From assembly GCA_963977675.1 (NCBI GenBank), contig CAXBPY010000079.1, forward strand, positions 1 through 11,542: a stretch of DNA of 11,542 bases, written 5' to 3'. The number at the start of each line of letters is the position of its first letter. Positions within the stretch are counted from its first letter, which is position 1. Source of the stretch: CAXBPY01 sp003455275. GTDB taxonomy: Bacteria; Bacteroidota; Bacteroidia; Chitinophagales; UBA10324. The position numbers and the translations under genes are program-made. The notes below the pieces were generated by a model that saw nothing but the letters and a program-made list of their open reading frames with translations, was not told the DNA's origin and did no database searches. Shown piece by piece: positions 1 through 5,469 of the stretch.

Positions 1-272
1 CGAACTTTTAGTTTTTCAGAAAAGGAAATTTTCTCATTGAACATTCGCTTCCGAAATATCTCTGACAACTTTAATTGCTGTTTTTCATTTTCATCATTCA
101 ATAACCATGGACGACGAAACAAGAGTGTGAACCACAAATTGTCGTTCGGTTCATTCAGCAAATCACCAATATAAACTCCAGCCTCACTCATCATCTGCGC
201 CACTACACGCGTACCGCTTCCGCCTACACCACCAATCACAATAGGAGAGTCCTTATTTACAAAATGATTCAC
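1..272 (-). CDS. Sulfotransferase family protein, N-terminal 90 residues (runs off left edge)
   Basis: Only the first 90 codons are present; the gene continues beyond position 1. Residues 11-22 read IVIGGVGGSGTR, a glycine-rich P-loop of the kind that binds the 5'-phosphosulfate of PAPS in sulfotransferases. It is followed by helix residues (VVAQMMSEAGVYIGD) like those in the neighbouring sulfotransferase. The inferred role is sulfate transfer from PAPS to an unknown acceptor, perhaps a surface glycan or lipid. The start must be the GTG at 272-270. The preceding codons in this frame are GAA and the TAA stop of the upstream gene, and the next ATG lies inside the P-loop domain. Only 3 nt separate the two genes, so translational coupling is likely. 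The 3'-phosphate-binding motif is outside the window, so the family call rests on the P-loop and context. Confidence 0.72.
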   Translation of the reverse strand, partial: MNHFVNKDSPIVIGGVGGSGTRVVAQMMSEAGVYIGDLLNEPNDNLWFTLLFRRPWLLNDENEKQQLKLSEIFRKRMFNEKISFSEKLKV

Positions 273-275
273 TTC

Positions 276-1037
276 TTACAGGTAATTAAGTTTATGCATC
301 CATTCGCTGTGCTGTGCAAATTCTTTCAGGTCAGTGTGTTCATCAGAATTAAATCGCGCTGTGCGTTCGTTGTCGGTCAAGCTTTTCACCAATGAAGTGA
401 GTTCGCAATTCACCACTGATTCTAATTTCAGAATAGTCTGGGTATCGTTCGCAATCAATTTCTCGAATGAGAGATGATGCACCTGCCCCGGAAACTGCTG
501 ATCATACCCAAATGCTTTCGCTGCATATTCTTCCCAGAGTTTCAGTCCCTCCAATTTATTTTCCAATCGTTGCGAATACCACTTGTTTGTAAAATCCATT
601 CCGAGATTTCGTTTGTATAAACTGATCGCCACATCCATTCCGTTGCGGTAGATGTGAATGATTTTCGCCTTCGGAAATTTTTTCTTCCACTGATGAATGG
701 TGAAAGTGTTGCGCGGGTCTTTCCATCCCCAAGTGTTCGCAGAGAGAAATGAAAATGGCTTCATCGGCTGCCTGGATACACGCACATAGTGACGCAGAAA
801 AGAAATCTCATCGAAGAGTTTCATGTCAGCTTGAGTTGGTTCACCCGGATGGTCCCAGGTCCAGCCTTCAGCACTCATCCATGCGGTATTTATCCGCTGG
901 AAATACCATGACTCGTGATCTTCTGTTAAATCATATCCCATAAAAATTCCGGCACGGTCAAGGATGCGCGCAAGCAAACTGGTGCCTGAGCGGTGCATCC
1001 CGATCAGAATTATAGGAGGAGAAATCAAACTCATCAT
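276..1037 (-). CDS. Sulfotransferase family protein
   Basis: This 253-residue protein has the layout of a bacterial PAPS-dependent sulfotransferase. Residues 9-20 (IILIGMHRSGTS) form the 5'-phosphosulfate-binding loop. WGWKDPRN at 103-110 is the conserved strand-turn found in this family. IIHIYRNGMDVAISLYKR at about 126-143 is the 3'-phosphate-binding segment, with R131 and S139 as likely ligand contacts. No signal peptide or membrane segment is seen, so it should be cytosolic. The acceptor is unknown. I chose the ATG at 1037 (a second ATG follows at once). A GTG at 1052 would add five residues but lies inside a perfect dyad and adds nothing conserved. It is the first gene of a minus-strand pair with the partial sulfotransferase at 1-272, and is divergent from the thioredoxin gene. 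Confidence 0.88.
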   Translation of the reverse strand: MMSLISPPIILIGMHRSGTSLLARILDRAGIFMGYDLTEDHESWYFQRINTAWMSAEGWTWDHPGEPTQADMKLFDEISFLRHYVRVSRQPMKPFSFLSANTWGWKDPRNTFTIHQWKKKFPKAKIIHIYRNGMDVAISLYKRNLGMDFTNKWYSQRLENKLEGLKLWEEYAAKAFGYDQQFPGQVHHLSFEKLIANDTQTILKLESVVNCELTSLVKSLTDNERTARFNSDEHTDLKEFAQHSEWMHKLNYL

Positions 1038-1056
1038 TTGTGGTATCGCCACAAAT
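1036..1056. repeat. Perfect 8-bp inverted repeat with 5-bp spacer at the sulfotransferase start
   Basis: ATTTGTGG (1036-1043) and CCACAAAT (1049-1056) are perfect reverse complements around TATCG. The dyad touches the ATG of the minus-strand sulfotransferase. On the minus strand it overlaps TTAATTTG (1059-1052), which matches the Bacteroidota -7 box TAnnTTTG at five of six fixed positions. It could be a transcription-factor operator over that promoter, or an mRNA hairpin just before the start codon. No binding factor can be named from the sequence. Confidence 0.5.
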
Positions 1057-1088
1057 TAAAGAGCAAAAAGAAATTCTCTTATAGCAGT

Positions 1089-1096
1089 TTCCTTTG
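1089..1096 (+). promoter_or_regulatory. Candidate -7 promoter box for the thioredoxin gene
   Basis: TTCCTTTG followed by CACC resembles the Bacteroidota -7 element TAnnTTTG (one fixed position differs). It ends only 7 nt before the ATG at 1104, so a transcript started at the usual distance would be leaderless or nearly so. I see no convincing -33 TTG element at the expected spacing, so this is tentative. Confidence 0.3.
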
Positions 1097-1103
1097 CACC
1101 TTT

Positions 1104-1643
1104 ATGGACAGAAAAAATATTCTTCTTATTTTCGGGTTTATTGCTCTTGCGATGGTTGGGTTTTTCGGCTGGAAAGTTTTTCATCAAAGCAGTGAGCAGG
1201 CATTCAGTAACGGAGATTTATTTCCTGAAATTCGCTTAACAAATCCTGAAGGAGATTCTATTTCTCTTTCTTCGCTGAAAGGAAATATTGTGCTTGTACA
1301 ATTTTGGGCTTCGTGGTGCGGACCATGCAGAAGAGAAAACGCAGAGCTGGTTCCTGTTTATGAAAAATATAAAAATGATGAAATGCAGGATGGGGGCACT
1401 TTCAAAATTTACAGTGTATCACTTGACAAAAAAAAATCAGCCTGGAGGAAAGCAATCGCAAACGATGGGCTAACATGGAGCGAACAAGTCAATGACTCCG
1501 GAGATTTCAAAAGCAGCATTGCTCAGGCTTTTTCTGTTCATCAGATTCCGACAACTTACCTGCTTGATCAAAACGGGATGGTGATTGGTGTTGACTTATC
1601 AATAATGCAACTTGAAAACATCTTGGAAAACAGGAAGAAATAA
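1104..1643 (+). CDS. TlpA/ResA-like thiol-disulfide oxidoreductase, membrane-anchored
   Basis: The 179-residue protein has a thioredoxin fold of the TlpA/AhpC-TSA type. Residues 5-23 form one hydrophobic segment, a signal anchor or uncleaved signal peptide, so the catalytic domain should face the periplasm. The active site is WASWCGPC, with redox cysteines C72 and C75. QIPTTYLLD carries the expected cis-proline at P149. This group typically reduces disulfides of apocytochromes or other exported proteins; the client here is unknown. I chose the ATG at 1104 because the 37 residues an upstream in-frame start would add are basic, non-conserved, and overlap the divergent gene. A run of nine A at 1428-1436 encodes three lysines and is in frame as read. 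It is divergent from the sulfotransferase pair and 151 nt upstream of grpE, so probably its own transcription unit. Confidence 0.9.
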   Translation: MDRKNILLIFGFIALAMVGFFGWKVFHQSSEQAFSNGDLFPEIRLTNPEGDSISLSSLKGNIVLVQFWASWCGPCRRENAELVPVYEKYKNDEMQDGGTFKIYSVSLDKKKSAWRKAIANDGLTWSEQVNDSGDFKSSIAQAFSVHQIPTTYLLDQNGMVIGVDLSIMQLENILENRKK

Positions 1644-1710
1644 CAAACACGCATAACCAGCCGGACAGATGCCTTACGATGCCGGCAGAAGGATAAATGA
1701 TATAGAAATT

Positions 1711-1718
1711 TACATTTG
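1711..1718 (+). promoter_or_regulatory. Candidate -7 promoter box upstream of grpE
   Basis: TACATTTG fully matches the Bacteroidota -7 consensus TAnnTTTG. It would give a leader of roughly 70 nt before the grpE ATG at 1795. That leader contains a short hairpin (CTGTC 1725-1729 with GACAG 1738-1742, 8-nt loop). No TTG-type -33 element is obvious at the usual spacing. No CIRCE operator (TTAGCACTC-N9-GAGTGCTAA), the target of the heat-shock repressor HrcA, is present, so any heat-shock control here is by other means. Confidence 0.4.
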
Positions 1719-1794
1719 CGCTCCCTGTCAATCTGGCGACAGAAGCCCGCTGGCAAATGATTTGACTTGCATACCCTACATATTGAAAATTACA

Positions 1795-2454
1795 ATGGAA
1801 ACAAACGATAAGAACGAGCAACAAAATCCAAACCTTCCTCCGACTGAAAAAAGTGCAGAAGATGTGCTGAACGAAATAGAAAAAGAGTCAGCCGAAAATG
1901 TTACCTCAGAGGAAAGCATTTCCATAAATGAGCCTGCTCACGAAGAACATTCAGAAGGGCTTTTAGGAAAAATTGGACTGGGCAAAAAAGACAAACACCA
2001 TAAGAAAGAACTACAGGAACTGAAAGAAAAAGTTGCTGACCTCAATGATAAAAATCTTCGACTCCTTGCTGAGTTCGATAATTTCAGAAAGCGCAACGCG
2101 AAAGAAAGATTAGAGCTGATGAAGAGCGCAGGGCAGGATGTCCTTCAAACCATACTCCCGACTTTCGACGATTTTGAGCGTGCTCTTCAATTGATGGAAA
2201 AAGCCACGGATGTAGTTGCAGTTCGTGATGGTGTTGCTCTCATTTACAACAAACTGAAATCAACGCTCGAATCGCGCGGGCTGAAACAATTTGATTCAGT
2301 AGGCGAAATTTTCGATGCTGAAAAACATGAAGCAATTACTGAAGTTCCGGCAGCGAGTGAAGACATGAAAGGAAAAGTGGTAGCCGAAATTGAAAAGGGC
2401 TACATGCTCAATGACAAAATAATTCGATACGCAAAAGTTGTGGTGGGGAAATAA
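1795..2454 (+). CDS. grpE: Nucleotide exchange factor GrpE
   Basis: GrpE is the cytosolic co-chaperone that releases ADP from DnaK during the Hsp70 cycle. The 219-residue protein has the standard layout. Residues 1 to about 70 are an acidic, low-complexity tail. A long charged coiled-coil helix follows (roughly 70-115, including ELKEKVADLNDKNLRLLAEF). After NFRKR comes the conserved core with TFDDFERAL, and a C-terminal beta domain contains FDAEKHEAITEVPA and GKVVAEIEKGYMLNDKIIR. That last block is the GrpE signature. I chose the ATG at 1795 because it starts a typical acidic GrpE N-terminus; an in-frame ATG at 1669 would add 42 residues unlike the family and would overlap the putative promoter. 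Length is usual for the family. dnaJ follows 136 nt downstream, but the whole gap is a repeat element. dnaK is not nearby in the window. Confidence 0.97.
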   Translation: METNDKNEQQNPNLPPTEKSAEDVLNEIEKESAENVTSEESISINEPAHEEHSEGLLGKIGLGKKDKHHKKELQELKEKVADLNDKNLRLLAEFDNFRKRNAKERLELMKSAGQDVLQTILPTFDDFERALQLMEKATDVVAVRDGVALIYNKLKSTLESRGLKQFDSVGEIFDAEKHEAITEVPAASEDMKGKVVAEIEKGYMLNDKIIRYAKVVVGK

Positions 2455-2586
2455 AAGCCCCACCAGCTTCTGTGCCCTCCCCTAATGGGAGGGAACAAAT
2501 ACAAACTCTGATAAAATTGAAAACCAAAAAAAATATTTCCCGCGACTGTTTCCTTCCCCTTAGGGGAAGGATTAAGGTTGGGGCTT
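2455..2586. repeat. Composite inverted-repeat element (REPIN/MITE-like) between grpE and dnaJ
   Basis: The gap between grpE and dnaJ is almost wholly one symmetrical element. It begins with AAGCCCCA (2455-2462) and ends with the exact reverse complement TGGGGCTT (2579-2586). Each arm then carries a GC-rich hairpin. The left is CCCTCCC/GGGAGGG (2475-2481 with 2487-2493, 5-nt loop). The right is CCTTCCCC/GGGGAAGG (2552-2559 with 2563-2570, 3-nt loop). Each hairpin is followed on its inner side by an A-rich stretch (AACAAA on the left; AAACAG reading inward from the right). The centre is AT-rich and non-coding. Two similar hairpin-bearing arms in opposite orientation is the architecture of REPINs or of small non-autonomous elements. 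No transposase is present. It starts directly after the grpE stop codon and ends 4 nt before the dnaJ ATG. Confidence 0.7.
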
Positions 2587-2590
2587 CTTT

Positions 2591-3760
2591 ATGAGCAAAA
2601 GAGATTACTACGAAATACTTGGCGTGCCCCGAAACGCTCAGCCGGATGAAATAAAAAAAGCATACCGCAAGGTGGCTATGCAGTATCACCCCGACCGCAA
2701 CCCCGGCGACAAAGCATCGGAAGAAAAATTTAAGGAGGCGGCTGAAGCATATGATGTGCTCAGCGACCAGGAAAAGAAAAATCGTTACGATCGTTTCGGG
2801 CATCAGGGAATGAGCGGCAATGGCGGCTTTGGCGGTGGTGGTCAGGGCGGAATGAATATGGAAGACATCTTCTCTCACTTCGGAGATATTTTCGGAGGAG
2901 GAAGAAGCGGCGGTGGTTTCGAAGATTTTTTTGGTGGTGGAAGAAGTCGCGGAGAAAAGCAGCGAGGCATTCGCGGCAGCAATCTTCGAGTGAAAATAAA
3001 TCTCACGCTGCGCGAAATGGCGGAGGGAACGCACAAGAAACTGAAAGTAAAAAAATATGTTCCGTGCAACACTTGCCACGGAAGCGGCGCGAAAGACAAA
3101 TCATCTTACAACACCTGCAACACCTGCCACGGAAGCGGTTATGTGCGCCGTGTGCAGAACACCATTCTTGGGCAAATGCAAACCACCACCACTTGCCCCA
3201 CCTGCAATGGCGAAGGGCAGATCATTACAGCGCGCTGCGCCGTGTGTCATGGTGACGGTCGCGTGTATGGCGAGGAAACAATTACAGTAGATATTCCGGC
3301 GGGTGTAACCGACGGCATTCAGCTCAGCATGGGCGGTAAGGGAAATGCTGGCGAGCGCGGTGGAGCCAATGGCGATTTGATAATTCAGATTGAAGAAGAA
3401 CCGAACGAAGAACTGAAGCGCGAGGGCAACAACATTGTGTATGACCTCCACATCAGTTTTATGGATGCGGCGCTCGGCACGCAACTCGATGTTCCTACTG
3501 TGGATGGAAAGGCAAGAATCAAAATCAAACCCGGCACACAGGCAGGAGAAATTTTCCGGTTGAAAGGAAAGGGACTCCCTAACCTGAACTCTTACGGTAA
3601 AGGCGACCAGCTCATTTATGTAAATGTGTGGACTCCGAAAAATCTTACATCAGAAGAACAAAAAATATTAGAGAAGCTCCGCGACCACGAAAACTTTAAA
3701 CCGCACAACACAAAAGGTGAGAAAGGTTTTTTCGAGAAGATGAAGGATTATTTTTCGTAA
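2591..3760 (+). CDS. dnaJ: Chaperone protein DnaJ (type I Hsp40)
   Basis: DnaJ delivers unfolded substrates to DnaK and stimulates its ATPase in the cytosol. The 389-residue protein has all four type I regions. The J domain (about 4-70) carries the essential HPD at 33-35. A Gly/Phe-rich linker spans about 74-125. The zinc-binding domain has four CxxCxGxG-type repeats, at 159-166 (CNTCHGSG), 176-183 (CNTCHGSG), 202-209 (CPTCNGEG) and 216-223 (CAVCHGDG); all eight cysteines are intact. The C-terminal substrate-binding and dimerisation domain follows, including DLIIQIEEEPN and GDQLIYVNVWTP. Length is normal. The ATG at 2591 gives the canonical start MSKRDYYEILGV. It has no clear Shine-Dalgarno because the right end of an inverted-repeat element abuts the start. 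It is likely co-transcribed with grpE upstream and with the hydrolase lipoprotein gene 5 nt downstream. Confidence 0.98.
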   Translation: MSKRDYYEILGVPRNAQPDEIKKAYRKVAMQYHPDRNPGDKASEEKFKEAAEAYDVLSDQEKKNRYDRFGHQGMSGNGGFGGGGQGGMNMEDIFSHFGDIFGGGRSGGGFEDFFGGGRSRGEKQRGIRGSNLRVKINLTLREMAEGTHKKLKVKKYVPCNTCHGSGAKDKSSYNTCNTCHGSGYVRRVQNTILGQMQTTTTCPTCNGEGQIITARCAVCHGDGRVYGEETITVDIPAGVTDGIQLSMGGKGNAGERGGANGDLIIQIEEEPNEELKREGNNIVYDLHISFMDAALGTQLDVPTVDGKARIKIKPGTQAGEIFRLKGKGLPNLNSYGKGDQLIYVNVWTPKNLTSEEQKILEKLRDHENFKPHNTKGEKGFFEKMKDYFS

Positions 3761-3765
3761 TAGAA

Positions 3766-4794
3766 ATGAGAGCAATTATATTTTCATTGTTCTTTTCAAT
3801 ATTGATCTCGTGCAGCGTTCACGAGCGCTACATTCTTCAAACTCCTTATGATGAAAAAATTCCTGCCTCACCGGATTACAGCAAGCAATCATCGTGGTGC
3901 GCACTGCCTGATGTGAAGGATGAAGCAGATGAAGTGCCGGACAGTAAAATGAAATATGGTCAGGACTCAGCGCAGGTAGATGTGTTCTTCGTTCACCCTA
4001 CTACATTCACTTATGCGCCCGAGGGCGATTTCAAGTGGAATGCAGATGTGAGCGATGAGAAACTCAATAAGCTCACCGATGAAACCACCATCAAGTATCA
4101 GGCAAGCGTGTTCAATGTTTCGTGCCGCGTGTATGCGCCGCGTTATCGGCAGGCACACATCTCTGCTTTCTACACTTTAGATAAAGATGCGAAGCGCAAC
4201 TCGCTCGACACAGCTTATGCTGATGTGAAAAAAGCATTTGAGTATTACCTGGAACACTTCAACAATGGTCGCCCCATCATCATCGCCTCACACTCGCAGG
4301 GAACAGTTCATGCGTTGCGCCTGCTTCAAGATTTTTTTGATGATAAACCACTGCAAAAAAAATTAGTGTGCGCTTATTTAATCGGAATGCCCATTGCAAA
4401 AGATTCTCTCTGCTGCATTATGCCGTGCACTGATTCCACACAAACTGATTGCTGGGTTTCATGGAACACATTCGCGAAAGGTTTTTATCCGCCCTACTAT
4501 CCTTATGGAATGAATCATGCTGTTTGCACTAACCCACTCAGTTGGAAAACTGATTCAATGGTGTGCGATTACAGTATGAATCGCGGTGGCATTCTGAAAG
4601 ATTTCAATAAAGTTTATCCTGCAATTTCAGATGCGCAGAGTTATCGCGGAATGTTGTGGGTGCATCATCTCCATTTTCCCGGCAGCGCATTGTTTGCGTG
4701 GCAGATTCTGCACATCCTCGACTACGGAATTTTTTATGTGAACATTCGTGAGAATGTGGATGCGAGGTGTCGCAGTTATCTGAGGAAGCAATAA
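3766..4794 (+). CDS. DUF3089-type alpha/beta-hydrolase lipoprotein
   Basis: This 342-residue protein starts with a lipoprotein signal: hydrophobic residues 4-14, then LISC with the lipidated cysteine at C16. It should therefore be membrane-anchored in the periplasm or at the outer membrane. The body resembles the DUF3089 alpha/beta-hydrolase family. VDVFFVHPTTFTY lies near residue 70, YAPRYRQA near 125, and IIIASHSQGT around 171-180 forms the nucleophile elbow with Ser177. VHHLHFPG at 299-306 supplies a likely catalytic histidine. The acid residue cannot be assigned from sequence alone. A hydrolase or esterase activity is inferred; the substrate is unknown. It begins 5 nt after the dnaJ stop codon, so co-transcription with grpE-dnaJ is likely, although its exported location suggests it need not share their job. 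The family call is from motif recall, not a search. Confidence 0.82.
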   Translation: MRAIIFSLFFSILISCSVHERYILQTPYDEKIPASPDYSKQSSWCALPDVKDEADEVPDSKMKYGQDSAQVDVFFVHPTTFTYAPEGDFKWNADVSDEKLNKLTDETTIKYQASVFNVSCRVYAPRYRQAHISAFYTLDKDAKRNSLDTAYADVKKAFEYYLEHFNNGRPIIIASHSQGTVHALRLLQDFFDDKPLQKKLVCAYLIGMPIAKDSLCCIMPCTDSTQTDCWVSWNTFAKGFYPPYYPYGMNHAVCTNPLSWKTDSMVCDYSMNRGGILKDFNKVYPAISDAQSYRGMLWVHHLHFPGSALFAWQILHILDYGIFYVNIRENVDARCRSYLRKQ

Positions 4795-4843
4795 CTCAAC
4801 AACTTCAGAATCTCTGTTAATTTCTTCAGATAAAAAATCCATC

Positions 4844-4871
4844 TTGCATTTCACCAGTATGATTAGTTTCG
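4844..4871 (+). promoter_or_regulatory. Candidate promoter for the small exported protein gene
   Basis: TTG at 4844-4846 and TAGTTTCG at 4864-4871 resemble the Bacteroidota -33 TTG and -7 TAnnTTTG elements (one mismatch in the -7), with 17 bp between them. This would start transcription about 10 nt before the ATG at 4889. It lies in the 94-bp gap after the hydrolase gene, which holds no terminator hairpin that I can see. Tentative. Confidence 0.3.
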
Positions 4872-4888
4872 AAGAAAATTTTTTTTGA

Positions 4889-5395
4889 ATGAAATTCTTT
4901 TTACGACTCTCAGTATTTATAGTAGCAGTAATTATCACGCTTACTTCCTTCAGGTTTGATGATCAACCCTGGGTTACATACAAAGACAAGAAGAAGGCAA
5001 AATTTGAAGTTCAGTTTCCCACCAAGCCGAAAGCTGATAAGAAGAAGGACAGTTGGTTCATCTCCGCTACGCTGGATGAGCCGCTCACTAATTTTTATGT
5101 GAATGTTGATTTCGGTAGCAGCAACTATGACGAAGCCAGTTTCAGAACTAAGGTAGATAATAACATCAATGTGATTGAATCTGTATTCAGCACCAAGATC
5201 AAAGACAAAACTGAATTTCAATTTAACGGCTCCCTTTGCATCGAATACAGTTATGAGATGTTCGGTATGAAATCGCTGCAGCGATCATTCTATAAGAACA
5301 ATATCGTGTATGAACTCACCATCAACCCGATTGTAGGAACAGAGATTCCTGCCGATGCGAAAGACAAGTTTTTCAGCTCATTCCATTTTCTTTGA
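4889..5395 (+). CDS. Small exported protein of unknown function
   Basis: I do not recognise a firm family. The 168-residue protein opens with a basic residue and a hydrophobic stretch (about 3-21, including LSVFIVAVIITLTSF), which fits a signal peptide or N-terminal anchor, so the mature part should be periplasmic or outside the cell. The rest is lysine-rich with alternating beta-type segments: FEVQFPTKP, NFYVNVDFG, CIEYSYEMFG, QRSFYKNNIVYELTI, and a closing DKFFSSFHFL. An FxVxFPxxP opening and a closing FFxSFxF resemble small PsbP/DUF1795-like exported domains, but this is a guess from pattern only. It holds a single cysteine, so no internal disulfide is possible. It is followed directly by a strong intrinsic terminator and probably has its own promoter, so it may be transcribed alone. 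Confidence 0.8.
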   Translation: MKFFLRLSVFIVAVIITLTSFRFDDQPWVTYKDKKKAKFEVQFPTKPKADKKKDSWFISATLDEPLTNFYVNVDFGSSNYDEASFRTKVDNNINVIESVFSTKIKDKTEFQFNGSLCIEYSYEMFGMKSLQRSFYKNNIVYELTINPIVGTEIPADAKDKFFSSFHFL

Positions 5396-5419
5396 TAAAA
5401 ATTTTTACAAAAAATTATG

Positions 5420-5451
5420 AGCGCTCCGATATTCTTCGGGGCGCTTTTGTT
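5420..5451 (+). terminator. Intrinsic (rho-independent) terminator
   Basis: A 10-bp stem, AGCGCTCCGA (5420-5429) with TCGGGGCGCT (5436-5445), contains one G-U wobble and closes a 6-nt loop. It runs into TTTTGTT. It lies 24 nt after the stop codon at 5395 and ends transcription of the small exported protein gene. Only about 18 nt remain before the next ATG at 5470. Confidence 0.88.
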
Positions 5452-5469
5452 ATTATTGAATTCTCTTAA

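Noticed and set aside
1428..1436. Run of nine A in the thioredoxin gene as a possible frameshift
   Set aside because: The frame continues correctly through the run to the cis-proline motif and a normal end; slippage is possible but not indicated.
1660..1742. Possible tRNA, small RNA or RNA thermometer between thioredoxin and grpE
   Set aside because: Only short 5-bp stems (GCCGG/CCGGC and CTGTC/GACAG) are present; there is no cloverleaf, and no stem covers the grpE start convincingly.
1507..1824. Minus-strand open frame of 105 codons between thioredoxin and grpE
   Set aside because: Lies opposite the thioredoxin 3' end and the grpE leader, with no motif, and the gap is better read as promoter and leader.
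2475..2493. Left hairpin after grpE as an intrinsic terminator
   Set aside because: No U-tract follows (GAACAAATAC), and the matching right-hand arm shows it belongs to a symmetrical element.
2408..3079. Minus-strand open frame of 223 codons across the repeat element and the 5' part of dnaJ
   Set aside because: It is antisense to a certain dnaJ gene and its Ser/Phe-rich product mirrors the Gly-rich codons; no motif is seen.
3101..3484. Minus-strand open frame of 127 codons inside dnaJ
   Set aside because: Shadow of the zinc-finger and C-terminal coding region, with no start signal or recognisable domain.
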